Below, one piece after another: positions 25,305 through 34,119 of a DNA stretch of 64,000 bases. The DNA comes from an uncultured Bacilli bacterium. Lineage in GTDB: Bacteria > Bacillota_I > Bacilli_A > RF39 > UBA660. Positions within the stretch are counted from its first letter, which is position 1, and each line of letters opens with the position of its first letter. The notes under the pieces were generated by a model, which saw only the letters and a program-made list of their open reading frames with translations, did no database searches and was not told the DNA's origin. The translations under genes and the position numbers were made by a program. The stretch spans positions 4,461 to 68,460 of the forward strand of contig CAJTKB010000005.1 in the NCBI GenBank assembly GCA_910576925.1, written 5' to 3'.

Positions 25305-28300
25305 CTATCTAATACTCTGAGCACTAGATAAGAAACTAATTAACTCATCATCTGAATTGGTACGTCCACCTAAAGTAATATCACAGCCATTACCACCAGA
25401 TGCTATATTATTACAAGAAAGACCATTATCAGAAGGATATTTAGTAGCACCATGACTTCTTATATAACTACTTCTATAGTACTTGAAACTAGGAATAGTA
25501 TTTTCATTATACTTTTTAGTATTGTCACTCTTAACAACAGCTAAATACTTTGTACTATCACCTTTAATTTCTTCAAACTTTCCATCAGTATAAGATGTAT
25601 ATGAAAATTTAGAATCTTTAGCTTCATTTTTTATTTTTCTAATTTGTTCCTTTGTTAAATTAATTTCATAATCTACTTCACTCTCATCATAAACGTTAGA
25701 GTTTTCTATTTTTTTAACAAGTGTTGAAGGAGTAACTGGGTATCCTGCAATTGAAAGATTTGTTGCATTAACACTCCAGTTAAACCCTTCTTTTCTTGTT
25801 CCTTCTGCGGCATCAGCCATTTTATCAACATAACTTAATCTTGTTGGTGAAACACTCTCAGTACTTAAAGAGCTTGTCTTAGTTTGTGGAAACATAGTCT
25901 TTGGTGAAATTGATTTAGTTGTATAATTATCAACTGGTGTTTTTCTATTTGCTTCACAACTAGATCCTGTACAAGGACTACAAGAGGCACCTTCACATTT
26001 ATTTGTAATATTGTCACAACCTTCAGCAAACTCACATACATTATCACAAGAGTCACCTTTACAAGTTGGAGTATAATCATTAGCAGCATAGAAACATCCA
26101 GAATTTAAATTCCAATTATATTTACCAAAATCAGTAATCTTAGCAAATATATTATAAGTTATATCTTTTGATTTATTTCCAGCCCATTCATCAAATGTTT
26201 TATTAGTAGTACCAGCTTTATAATATTGATACCAAGTCCACCAATGAGCATTAACATTCTTAGCAGTAAGTGGTGTACAATAATTTCCTATCTTAGAAGT
26301 GTACCATTTACCTTCAGACTCTTTTGGCTTATCATATACAACTTCGCCATTCTTATTATTAATCCAAGCACCAGGGAAAGTAATTATACTATGATACATA
26401 TCTGTTTTAGTTCCACTACCTGAATTATTAAATCCAGTTGAACAAGTTCCACCATTATATTTAAGAATTCTATTATATTCTAATTTAGAATTATCAATAA
26501 ATGTATTTTGTTGATTATTATCATCTTTTCTAATACAGTTTCCATTACTATCATAATTTCCACTATCACATTTTTGTTTATCTGCACCAGTTTCTACATC
26601 ATTATTTACTGCTATTGTAAAGTTTGTAGTTTCTGTATTACAATTAGCTACTACTGCTTCAATACATTTAGTAAGAGCATCTATATATTTATTAACATTA
26701 GATACATAATCAGATTCCGCTTTTTCCTTGTCTAAGTAATAACAATTTCCTCCAGTATAACTTTTTCCGCTATTTATCCATTCACAAGTTTCTTGACAAA
26801 CTGTACTTCTCTTAAATCCATTACTATCTGGATAATAATGACCAGTTCCACCAGGTCTACCTTTGTAACAACCATTTGCAGCACGACAACTAGCAGCAGG
26901 AGTAGAACTACAAGTAGTAGAACCCCAAATCCAACTATAACCATAAGCATTACATACTGTTCTAGCAGTTATTGATTTATCTCTAAAATAATAGTATCCA
27001 TATTTATTCCACTCACAAGAACCTTTAGCAGTATATGAAATTGTCTTACCATTCATAGAATAATTACCAGTAATATTATCATTAACATACTCATAGATCT
27101 TACTAATTACACTAGGATCAGATAAAGGATCTCCTCCTGGGCAACTATTACCTCCAACACTACCACCAGATAATAATCCCATCCTAGTAGCAAGTGTTAT
27201 TGTATCAATACTATATATTTTTCTATTAATTTCATCTATTGTTAATTCAGACGATTTTACTAAATCACTATAATTTTTATTATCAGTAGAAACATTATCA
27301 AGAGTAGATGTCTTTTTAGTAGTACTTTTCTTTGTACTTTCACTAGTTTTAGTTTTCTTATTATAAACAGAATTATAACAACTATCTATACACTTTTGAG
27401 AATATTTACCACCATCACAAGAACTAATACAACTATCAAAATCTTCAGTTGGACCTGCTTGATTTTGATAACCTGAACCACCTGCAGGAACTCCATTAGA
27501 ACCATAACAATAAGGATATACCTCACAAGGAACATAATTATTAATATCAGGGAAATTATTGAAGGCATCATCACCATTGCCACCATTACCATCTCCACCT
27601 AGACCAGTAACAACACATTCCACATTACTTTTAACCTCAACTTCATAGGTAAAACACTGACCTGCAATAACTGCAACAGGAGGTCCATAAGATATAGTAA
27701 GAGTTTCTCTACATTTAGTACCACAAACTTTCTTAGTAGTAGTTTTTCTATCTGCTACTACACCATCTCCTAATACTATATCAGCATTAATATTTTTTGT
27801 CTCAATATGATATAAATATTGGAATGTTTTCTCATTTTTAGTACTACAAGTTAACATAGAACTACTATTAGCTCCAAGAGCTTTATAATCCACCTTTTTA
27901 GTATCTTTAATTTCTTTCCATTTTGAATCTAATGCTGGAAGATCTTTAGAAAAAGCAGTATAGCTTCCATCACCTTTAGTAGAATCTGCAAACTTTTTAT
28001 AAGTATTATTATAAAAATCTTCTAATGATTTCTTTATTTTATTTAAATTATCTTTAGACATATTATAACTACTACCAAAACAAGGAGCCATAGCCTTCTT
28101 TACAAGAGTAGCCATTCTACTATCAACAGTATTAACAAAAGATGTAGCCCAATCACATGCCTCTTTATTAGCAAGAGTCTTTTCAATAGTCGCATTACTT
28201 CTTTGATTATCATGTGTAACATGTTCTATTTTTAGCCAATAACTACAATTAGGAATATTTTCATCTACTTCTAACATAACGATTACATAAAAGTCAGATA

Positions 28301-28709
28301 CTCCATTAACTGTATAAGGGCTTTGCTTAACCTCATTATGTTTAATAACATAATTACCACTAACTCCATTAGCAATATTTCTAGAACCAGCTCCTTTAAT
28401 AGCTTTATTTGCAATCTTTTTGAGTTTAGTATTAGATTTATCAGAAAGATCAGAATCACTTATTAAATTTTCTGGAACTAACCATATAGAATATTTACCA
28501 TTTCCTAATTCTACTTCAACGTTTTTTAACTTTTCTCCATCTGAACTAGAATTCATAGAAAATTTAGCACTAGCACCAGAGCAATATCCTTCTTTTTCAG
28601 CTTCAGCATAAACGTCAAAATTTTTAACGATAATATTCATAGATAAAATTAATGTTAAAAATAAACCAACCCATTTTTTATTCATAAAATTATATTTATG
28701 CATAATCAT
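25305..28709 (-). CDS. Large secreted cysteine-rich surface protein
   Basis: About 1,134 residues with a signal peptide (VGLFLTLILSMNIIVKNFDV, cut near YAEA), no membrane segment after that and no LPxTG-type end (it finishes SFLSSAQSIR). It has about 41 cysteines, several in dense groups (CISSCDGGKYSQKCIDSC; CKGDSCDNVCEFAEGC), so disulfides are expected. Asn/Ser/Thr/Lys-rich linkers separate the groups. AAGGAG precedes the start; the gene overlaps the sortase gene by about 14 bases. I do not recognise a family. Size, secretion and place beside sortase and Tad genes suggest an adhesin or pilus-tip component. The plus-strand thioredoxin-like lipoprotein at 33000 could help its folding (inference). 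Confidence 0.65.
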   Translation of the reverse strand: MIMHKYNFMNKKWVGLFLTLILSMNIIVKNFDVYAEAEKEGYCSGASAKFSMNSSSDGEKLKNVEVELGNGKYSIWLVPENLISDSDLSDKSNTKLKKIANKAIKGAGSRNIANGVSGNYVIKHNEVKQSPYTVNGVSDFYVIVMLEVDENIPNCSYWLKIEHVTHDNQRSNATIEKTLANKEACDWATSFVNTVDSRMATLVKKAMAPCFGSSYNMSKDNLNKIKKSLEDFYNNTYKKFADSTKGDGSYTAFSKDLPALDSKWKEIKDTKKVDYKALGANSSSMLTCSTKNEKTFQYLYHIETKNINADIVLGDGVVADRKTTTKKVCGTKCRETLTISYGPPVAVIAGQCFTYEVEVKSNVECVVTGLGGDGNGGNGDDAFNNFPDINNYVPCEVYPYCYGSNGVPAGGSGYQNQAGPTEDFDSCISSCDGGKYSQKCIDSCYNSVYNKKTKTSESTKKSTTKKTSTLDNVSTDNKNYSDLVKSSELTIDEINRKIYSIDTITLATRMGLLSGGSVGGNSCPGGDPLSDPSVISKIYEYVNDNITGNYSMNGKTISYTAKGSCEWNKYGYYYFRDKSITARTVCNAYGYSWIWGSTTCSSTPAASCRAANGCYKGRPGGTGHYYPDSNGFKRSTVCQETCEWINSGKSYTGGNCYYLDKEKAESDYVSNVNKYIDALTKCIEAVVANCNTETTNFTIAVNNDVETGADKQKCDSGNYDSNGNCIRKDDNNQQNTFIDNSKLEYNRILKYNGGTCSTGFNNSGSGTKTDMYHSIITFPGAWINNKNGEVVYDKPKESEGKWYTSKIGNYCTPLTAKNVNAHWWTWYQYYKAGTTNKTFDEWAGNKSKDITYNIFAKITDFGKYNWNLNSGCFYAANDYTPTCKGDSCDNVCEFAEGCDNITNKCEGASCSPCTGSSCEANRKTPVDNYTTKSISPKTMFPQTKTSSLSTESVSPTRLSYVDKMADAAEGTRKEGFNWSVNATNLSIAGYPVTPSTLVKKIENSNVYDESEVDYEINLTKEQIRKIKNEAKDSKFSYTSYTDGKFEEIKGDSTKYLAVVKSDNTKKYNENTIPSFKYYRSSYIRSHGATKYPSDNGLSCNNIASGGNGCDITLGGRTNSDDELISFLSSAQSIR

Positions 28710-29505
28710 CATCTACTCCTTTCAATATTTCTTTTATTTCTTTATAATTACTTTTTTCAGTAACATCATAATCATAACCTTTATTCTTTTCTATAAGTTT
28801 TGCATCAACTCTAAGTTGCATATCGCTTCTTCCATTAAATCTAGTACAAGTAATTAATGAAATTATCTTATCACTTTCTGAAACATCAACATCAAACTCA
28901 AAATAACTACTTTTCTGCGACTTTTCAATGTATTTCTTCAAATCTTTTTTAGTATAAGAAGTTATAGAAGTATCAACATCATCTTTATCAATAAGAGATA
29001 CAGAAAATATTTGATATAAATCATTTTTACCATTTAATGTGTATTGAACATATTTATTTTCTTTACTAAAGTCATAATATATAAATGACATTAGCTGTTC
29101 AAACTGATTCATTCTTTCATCTCCTACCAAAGGCTGACTTGAGACATTTCTAACATTGTGTCCTAATATTGTAAGAAAGTTTTCATCATCTTTAGGTGAA
29201 ACATTAACCCAAACATAACCATCACTTTTAAAAGTTTCCATCATAGTATCGCTATACTCAATTATTGGATAATCAATATTAGTTCCTTGTACTCTTATCC
29301 AACCAACAACTTTCTCATTACTATATTTTTTCTTTGCTTTAGTAACACTACTTGTCCTCTCTTCTATTTTATAAATAGGAAATAAAACTCTTCTCAAATT
29401 CATTTTCCTAAATAAGTAAAATAAGATAAGTAGTATAAAAAGAGATATTAATATCATAATAAGTAAGTTTTTAATCATTTTGCTTCTTATACCTTTTCCC
29501 ATCAT
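28696..29505 (-). CDS. Class B-type sortase
   Basis: 269 residues: N-terminal membrane helix (about 12-32), then a sortase domain with the catalytic His116 (LTILGHNVRN), Cys220 (SLITCTRF) and Arg232 (MQLRVDAKL) in the usual order. The SLITC-TRF context and the position of a helix before the catalytic Cys resemble class B sortases, which attach selected proteins to the wall or act in pilus assembly. The start has AAGGGTG. No LPxTG, NPxTN or similar sorting end is present in neighbouring proteins, so the substrate is unknown. It lies inside the pilus and secretion locus, overlapping the gene of the cysteine-rich protein. Confidence 0.85.
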   Translation of the reverse strand: MMGKGIRSKMIKNLLIMILISLFILLILFYLFRKMNLRRVLFPIYKIEERTSSVTKAKKKYSNEKVVGWIRVQGTNIDYPIIEYSDTMMETFKSDGYVWVNVSPKDDENFLTILGHNVRNVSSQPLVGDERMNQFEQLMSFIYYDFSKENKYVQYTLNGKNDLYQIFSVSLIDKDDVDTSITSYTKKDLKKYIEKSQKSSYFEFDVDVSESDKIISLITCTRFNGRSDMQLRVDAKLIEKNKGYDYDVTEKSNYKEIKEILKGVDDDYA

Positions 29506-29516
29506 AACACCCTTAA

Positions 29517-31289
29517 CTAATCACTAACTTTATATGGCTCTTTCATAGTACCTTTTCCACTTTTTATAGTAATACCTTCTTTGAAATATGCTACAAATCT
29601 AAGATTTGCTGTTCCAGACATATAATCATTAGTATCATAATAAACTGTACCATTATCAGATGATAAATATCTAACATTATTTTTATTAGATGAATTAATA
29701 TACCAAGTAGGTATTACAGAACTACTATACATATCATATAAGTTAGGAGCTGAAAATTTGACATTATATTTCTTTTCAGTCTTTTTTCCACTATAAGATG
29801 ATTTATTTTCATATATTGGAACTACAACAGAGTGCTTTTCAAAATATGATGTTTTAATATAACTGCTAACTGTATTTTCTAAATTATAACCTATATTTCC
29901 TTTTTTATTTGGATTATAAACCTTACCATCACCATATTCGAACTTATCTTCTGAAATATCTCCTGCCACAATTACTTTAGCATTTTTTCCATCAGTCTCA
30001 ACAATACGATATAATATTCCAGCATATTCTACATATTCTCCACTGTATCTTTTATTTAAATCTTCTCCTGGCTTACCTGTTTTAAAGTCACCTATATCAT
30101 ATGGATCATCTGCAGTACCACTACCATCAATAATTTTTATATTCTTTTTTAAAACTATACTAGGTCTTACATTAAAATGATTTTTTCTACTATATTCTAA
30201 ATATTTAGATTCTTGATTGAAGAAATTTTTTCTAGTTGTCCAAGCATTCTTATCATCTAAACTATTAGAAGTCCAATTAATAGTATTAGTATAAAGATAA
30301 CTCTCCCCCTCCTTTTGGGAACTATTATACTCATTTATCGACAAAAGTCCAGCATTTTTTTTGTTTTTCTCTACTTTACAGTCAACTTTGGTGTCAACTG
30401 AATTTTTACCAACATCATCACTACACCATACACTTCGCTCTTGAACAAAGTCTTTTGAGCTTTCAGCTAAATGCTCATAATAATAATCATTTAACCATTT
30501 ATCAATTGAGTTATAATCAACTTGACTAATATCTTCTGCACTAACAATTTTTACTGTACCATCATCATTTAAGCGAACTATTCTAAACAATTGTCCAGAA
30601 AATTTAATATAATTATTAACATCTAGTCCTTTATATATTCCATCATTATTAGTACCATTTAATATTGTTTGTTTTAGACTCTGACTAACTGTTACTTTTC
30701 TAGTAACTGAAGTTTTATTTTCAAAACTATCAGTAGCTGAATAAACTATTGTATATTCACCAACCTTTGTTGTATCTATATCACTCTTAATTATAACTGA
30801 TGAAATATCTATATTACCATCTGTTTTATCCTTTACACTTTTTACTCCAGGATCCTTAAAATTAGAACCTTTTTCAACTTCCATTTCAACATTACCATTA
30901 AGTTTTATTTCAGGGCCTTTATGATCAACTCTAGAACTCATAAAGCCACATTGTAAATATACATAATATTTAAGTTCACCAGATTGTTTTTTTACTTTAA
31001 CCCAACTTTTTTTCAAATCACACTCTTCACCACTATAGGCGCCTTTTAAAGCTTCTTTGATATAACTTTTATCTAAAAGTGTTATTCCACTAACTGTAGC
31101 CATTTCCCCTTCTCGTGGAACTCTGTTAGCATTAAGTTGAAAAAATCTTTCTCCAGCTTTTCTCATAATATTTTCATTTGAATTAAATTTTACTAGTGGA
31201 TAGATAATAATTACCCATAATCCAAGAACAATAACTAATGCTATAACTAAAATAGATAATATACTTTTATTATTTTCTTTCTTTTTCAT
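29517..31289 (-). CDS. Membrane-anchored pilin-like protein with Ig-like domain and two PY-modules
   Basis: 590 residues: basic tail, one membrane helix (about 9-31), a helix plus beta region with paired cysteines (GERFFQLNANRVPREGEMA ... EECDLKKS ... YLQCGFMSS), an Ig-like domain of the DUF5011 type (about 135-210: PEIKLNGNVEMEVEKG, TSVTRKVTVS), then two copies of the PY-module: NNYIKFSGQLFRIVRL to GSGTADDPYDIG, and GEYVEYAGILYRIVET to GKGTMKEPYKVS. The N-terminal region matches the 397-residue protein at 5676 at the far end of the locus. I infer a surface-displayed pilin-like subunit. No catalytic residues are recognised. Confidence 0.65.
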   Translation of the reverse strand: MKKKENNKSILSILVIALVIVLGLWVIIIYPLVKFNSNENIMRKAGERFFQLNANRVPREGEMATVSGITLLDKSYIKEALKGAYSGEECDLKKSWVKVKKQSGELKYYVYLQCGFMSSRVDHKGPEIKLNGNVEMEVEKGSNFKDPGVKSVKDKTDGNIDISSVIIKSDIDTTKVGEYTIVYSATDSFENKTSVTRKVTVSQSLKQTILNGTNNDGIYKGLDVNNYIKFSGQLFRIVRLNDDGTVKIVSAEDISQVDYNSIDKWLNDYYYEHLAESSKDFVQERSVWCSDDVGKNSVDTKVDCKVEKNKKNAGLLSINEYNSSQKEGESYLYTNTINWTSNSLDDKNAWTTRKNFFNQESKYLEYSRKNHFNVRPSIVLKKNIKIIDGSGTADDPYDIGDFKTGKPGEDLNKRYSGEYVEYAGILYRIVETDGKNAKVIVAGDISEDKFEYGDGKVYNPNKKGNIGYNLENTVSSYIKTSYFEKHSVVVPIYENKSSYSGKKTEKKYNVKFSAPNLYDMYSSSVIPTWYINSSNKNNVRYLSSDNGTVYYDTNDYMSGTANLRFVAYFKEGITIKSGKGTMKEPYKVSD

Positions 31290-31321
31290 CTTTATCCCTC
31301 TTCAATTATCTTTCTAATATT

Positions 31322-32887
31322 TTATTTAATTTTTAAAGTATACCTTTTATTTCTAAGTGTATATAAAATCGATATATCACTAGAATCAAGTATTTTACTA
31401 TCAACCATTATAAAAATATCCCTTCCTTGATAGCTAATTCCAATAGCATCAACTATATTTGCATAACGTACTCTACCTTTACTATCTTTATATTTAATTC
31501 TACCATATTTAGTAGAAAAGTCAATAAATTCTTCTCCCTCAAAATCACTAGATGAAAAGCTAATTTTCAAGATTTTCTTACCTTCTCTTGCACTAACTGT
31601 TTCTACACTAGTTGCACAAACTGAATCACTTGGACAAAAATATCTATTATAACTAAAACTTGTATTAATATCTGTTGAAGTTGTTCTAATCTTTTTATCC
31701 TCTAAGTATATATAATCAAAGTTTATTTCATCACCTATCTTATATTCACCTGTATCTTTAACTTCTGATACATCAGTCATTTTAAGTTTTACTTTTCTAA
31801 GATGACTACCAAGCTTTCCACCAAGCTCCTGATAATATAATACAAATCTATTTTTTCTTAACTTTTCCTTTACTCTAAATACCAAGTACATTTCCCTTGA
31901 CTTCCCTCCATACAAACTCACCTTTCCATCCGCTGGCTCTCCAATATCTGTAAAATATGAGTTATAGAAGGATTTATATGTATAATCACTACCCCCATTC
32001 ATTAAATGATATCTATCAAGATTAGGAGAAACTCTTTTATTACTTGTATTTTTTATATTTACAATAAGTACTACAAAATTGTATCCCTCTTCTATCTTAT
32101 TACCTGCTAAATCTTTATCTGTAATATAACTATCTTTTACTGTAATTTCATACATACCAGACTTAAAAGTCTTTCCTTGTTTATAGCTTCTATTTGTAAC
32201 TGCAAAAAAGTAATATCCTTGATATAGTATATAAATAGATGATACAACAATAAGTATATTACAAATAAATGTATGTTCCTTATAAAAATAATATAGATTT
32301 CTCTTAGTCCTATTATATAATCTTATAATAGAATTTTTATCAAAATCAAAACTAATTTCAAATTCTTCTCTATCTTCACTTGATAATTCTAAATATTCTT
32401 CATCTTTTTTAAAGTTAAACTTTTTAATATCTATTCCTAGTACTCTTATAATTAGTAATATAAGAATAGGATACTGTAAAAATTTACCTATTGTCAAAAT
32501 ATCTCGATATATTAAAACACCACTAACAGTTGTTCCCAAACTATAAGTATTAAAAAAATTACTAGTTAGTATTACTCCTATTAATAGTAATAAATATTCA
32601 AAAATATATAATATATATATCTTCCAAGGTTTTTCCTTTTTTCTAAGAAGTACAAGTAAAAGAAAACTTCCAACAATTATAACAATTAACGCCAAATAAA
32701 GAAAAACTCCTACACGTGATGAAAATCTTTCCATACTAGCATTATAAGTACCATAACTAATATATTGTTTAACAAAAGCTGTAATAGAATTAATCTTAAT
32801 CCAGACAAAAAACCAAAGAAAAAGAATAACAATATGTATTTTTCTAAAGTTCTTAATCAAAAAGGCATATGGCTTTCTAAATACCAT
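31322..32887 (-). CDS. Polytopic membrane protein with extracellular beta domain
   Basis: 521 residues from the ATG at 32887, which follows GGAGGGG at the right spacing; the earlier ATG is part of that site. About four or five membrane helices in the first 165 residues and another at about 205-228 (TFICNILIVVSSIYILYQGYYF region), then an extracellular part with a DUF4352-like beta segment (FKSGMYEITVKDSYIT, NFVVLIVNIKNTS) and a second beta-rich region with paired cysteines (FCPSDSVC). It is the first minus-strand gene after the plus-strand lipoprotein gene. Function unknown; a membrane part of the secretion locus is inferred from position. Confidence 0.55.
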   Translation of the reverse strand: MVFRKPYAFLIKNFRKIHIVILFLWFFVWIKINSITAFVKQYISYGTYNASMERFSSRVGVFLYLALIVIIVGSFLLLVLLRKKEKPWKIYILYIFEYLLLLIGVILTSNFFNTYSLGTTVSGVLIYRDILTIGKFLQYPILILLIIRVLGIDIKKFNFKKDEEYLELSSEDREEFEISFDFDKNSIIRLYNRTKRNLYYFYKEHTFICNILIVVSSIYILYQGYYFFAVTNRSYKQGKTFKSGMYEITVKDSYITDKDLAGNKIEEGYNFVVLIVNIKNTSNKRVSPNLDRYHLMNGGSDYTYKSFYNSYFTDIGEPADGKVSLYGGKSREMYLVFRVKEKLRKNRFVLYYQELGGKLGSHLRKVKLKMTDVSEVKDTGEYKIGDEINFDYIYLEDKKIRTTSTDINTSFSYNRYFCPSDSVCATSVETVSAREGKKILKISFSSSDFEGEEFIDFSTKYGRIKYKDSKGRVRYANIVDAIGISYQGRDIFIMVDSKILDSSDISILYTLRNKRYTLKIK

Positions 32888-32970
32888 AAGTAACCCCTCC
32901 ATTCTAATAGTATTTTATCAAATCGAAGAAACTAAATCTATAGTTTATAGAAAAAAAGAAAAATATGTGT

Positions 32971-32976
32971 TATAAT
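32971..32976 (+). promoter_or_regulatory. Extended -10 promoter of the thioredoxin-like gene
   Basis: TG-T-TATAAT, 23 bases before the ATG, with a poor -35. It is the only plus-strand promoter inside the large minus-strand locus. Confidence 0.5.
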
Positions 32977-32999
32977 TTTCTAATGAAAGAAGGTAGTAT

Positions 33000-33410
33000 A
33001 TGAAAAACAAATTTACTAAAATATTTACAATTTTAATAATATTATTATTAACAACAGGTTGTAAAAATTCAATTATAGAGATGAAATACCAAGATATAAA
33101 TAAAATGATAAAAGATAAAAAAACTTTTATCTTAATAGTAACTCAAGATAGTTGCATCCACTGTGAGGAATATAAACCAAGAATAAAAAAGATACTAAAG
33201 AAAAATAATCTTACGGCGTATAATTTAGATATAACTGATATTAGTGAAGATGACTATAATAAATTTAAAGATAATTACGATTTTAAAGGAACTCCAACTA
33301 CAATGTTTTTTAAAAAAGGAAAAGAAAATATGAGTGCAAGAATTATAGGAGCAGTTAATGATGAAAAAATAAAAAATACTTTAAAATCACAAGGATATAA
33401 TATAAAGTAA
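33000..33410 (+). CDS. Thioredoxin-like lipoprotein
   Basis: 136 residues on the opposite strand to its neighbours. A lipoprotein signal (IILLLTTGC, lipidated Cys21) and a thioredoxin fold with the redox pair C52-I-H-C55 (TQDSCIHCEEY) and a Thr-Pro near the end (FKGTPTTMFF), the cis-proline site. The protein would sit outside the membrane and could reduce or oxidise disulfides. It lies between the genes of the WXG100-like pair and the large membrane and Cys-rich surface proteins, so a role in folding those is plausible but unproven. AAGG precedes the ATG, and a strong shared terminator follows. Confidence 0.8.
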   Translation: MKNKFTKIFTILIILLLTTGCKNSIIEMKYQDINKMIKDKKTFILIVTQDSCIHCEEYKPRIKKILKKNNLTAYNLDITDISEDDYNKFKDNYDFKGTPTTMFFKKGKENMSARIIGAVNDEKIKNTLKSQGYNIK

Positions 33411-33443
33411 AAAAACATCTCCAAAAATAAGAGATGTTTTTTT
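33410..33443. terminator. Bidirectional terminator
   Basis: A perfect 12-bp stem (AAAAAACATCTC / GAGATGTTTTTT, loop CAAAAATAA) lies between the convergent ends of the lipoprotein gene and the 33442-33750 gene, with A and T runs on both sides. It overlaps both stop codons and may separate the WXG100-like genes from the rest of the minus-strand locus. Confidence 0.75.
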
Positions 33444-33750
33444 AAAATAACCCGACATCATCAAAAGAGTCTGTATTACTATCATCTTCTACAATAGCAC
33501 TACTAACTGAAGTTGTATCAGAACTATCTAAAGTATCATCAGAATAATCAAATACACTCATACCATCTTCATCACCATAATCAACAGAATCATAATTATC
33601 AAATCTATGTTCGTTTAAATAATTGATAGCACTCTTAAGTTCATCAGACATTTCTGGCAAAATATTTATAAAATCTCTTCTAGCTTGATTATTATTAGTA
33701 GTATTAATATCCTCTTCTATAATATTAGGCTCAAAATCATTATACGGCAT
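33442..33750 (-). CDS. Acidic protein of unknown function after the WXG100-like gene
   Basis: 102 residues, with no membrane segment or signal peptide and a very acidic tail rich in Asp and Ser (DYSDDTLDSSDTTSVSS, FDDVGLF). Only the region MSDELKSAINYLNEHRFD is predicted helical. A strong TAGGAGGG site precedes the ATG. Secretion-chaperone and adaptor roles have been seen for such proteins near WXG100 genes, but nothing here shows it; the family is not recognised. Confidence 0.5.
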   Translation of the reverse strand: MPYNDFEPNIIEEDINTTNNNQARRDFINILPEMSDELKSAINYLNEHRFDNYDSVDYGDEDGMSVFDYSDDTLDSSDTTSVSSAIVEDDSNTDSFDDVGLF

Positions 33751-33779
33751 ATTCCCTCCTATATATATTTATATAAGAA

Positions 33780-33800
33780 AAGATCAAGCAAATTGATCTT
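33780..33800 (-). terminator. Internal hairpin after the WXG100-like gene
   Basis: An 8-bp perfect stem (AAGATCAA / TTGATCTT, loop GCAAA) just past the WXG100-like stop, followed on the minus strand by a T-rich stretch. It could reduce read-through so that the WXG100-like pair is made in excess. Confidence 0.45.
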
Positions 33801-33804
33801 AACA

Positions 33805-34092
33805 TTAACCTCCAGTAGGAAGTTTCTTAGCCATTTCCCAAACTAATGTTGATAATTTATCTAATTCTTTATTTATTTCTCTACAACTAATAATAGTCTT
33901 CTTTAAATTGGTATAAACTTTTGAACTACGCTCACCACCATACCACAAATTTTTCTCCATATATATAACATCATTTTCTAAAACATTTATATCATTACCC
34001 ATAGTAGTATTTGCAAAATTAATCTTATCACGTGCTTTTAAAATTACATTAACATCTAATTTAAATTTAGCGTTTTTACTTCTACTTGCCAT
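33805..34092 (-). CDS. WXG100-like small helical protein
   Basis: 95 residues, all predicted helix-turn-helix, with W50-Y51-G52 in the centre (NLWYGGERS): the WxG turn and length are those of the WXG100/ESAT-6 superfamily, small proteins secreted as dimers by type VII systems. There is no signal peptide. Its sequence around the turn otherwise differs from classical EsxA, so it could be a divergent member. It follows a gene for a larger protein with a similar C-terminal helical pair. No EssC-type ATPase occurs in this window. Confidence 0.65.
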   Translation of the reverse strand: MASRSKNAKFKLDVNVILKARDKINFANTTMGNDINVLENDVIYMEKNLWYGGERSSKVYTNLKKTIISCREINKELDKLSTLVWEMAKKLPTGG

Positions 34093-34119
34093 CTATAAAA
34101 TCTCCTTTCACATATTTAG

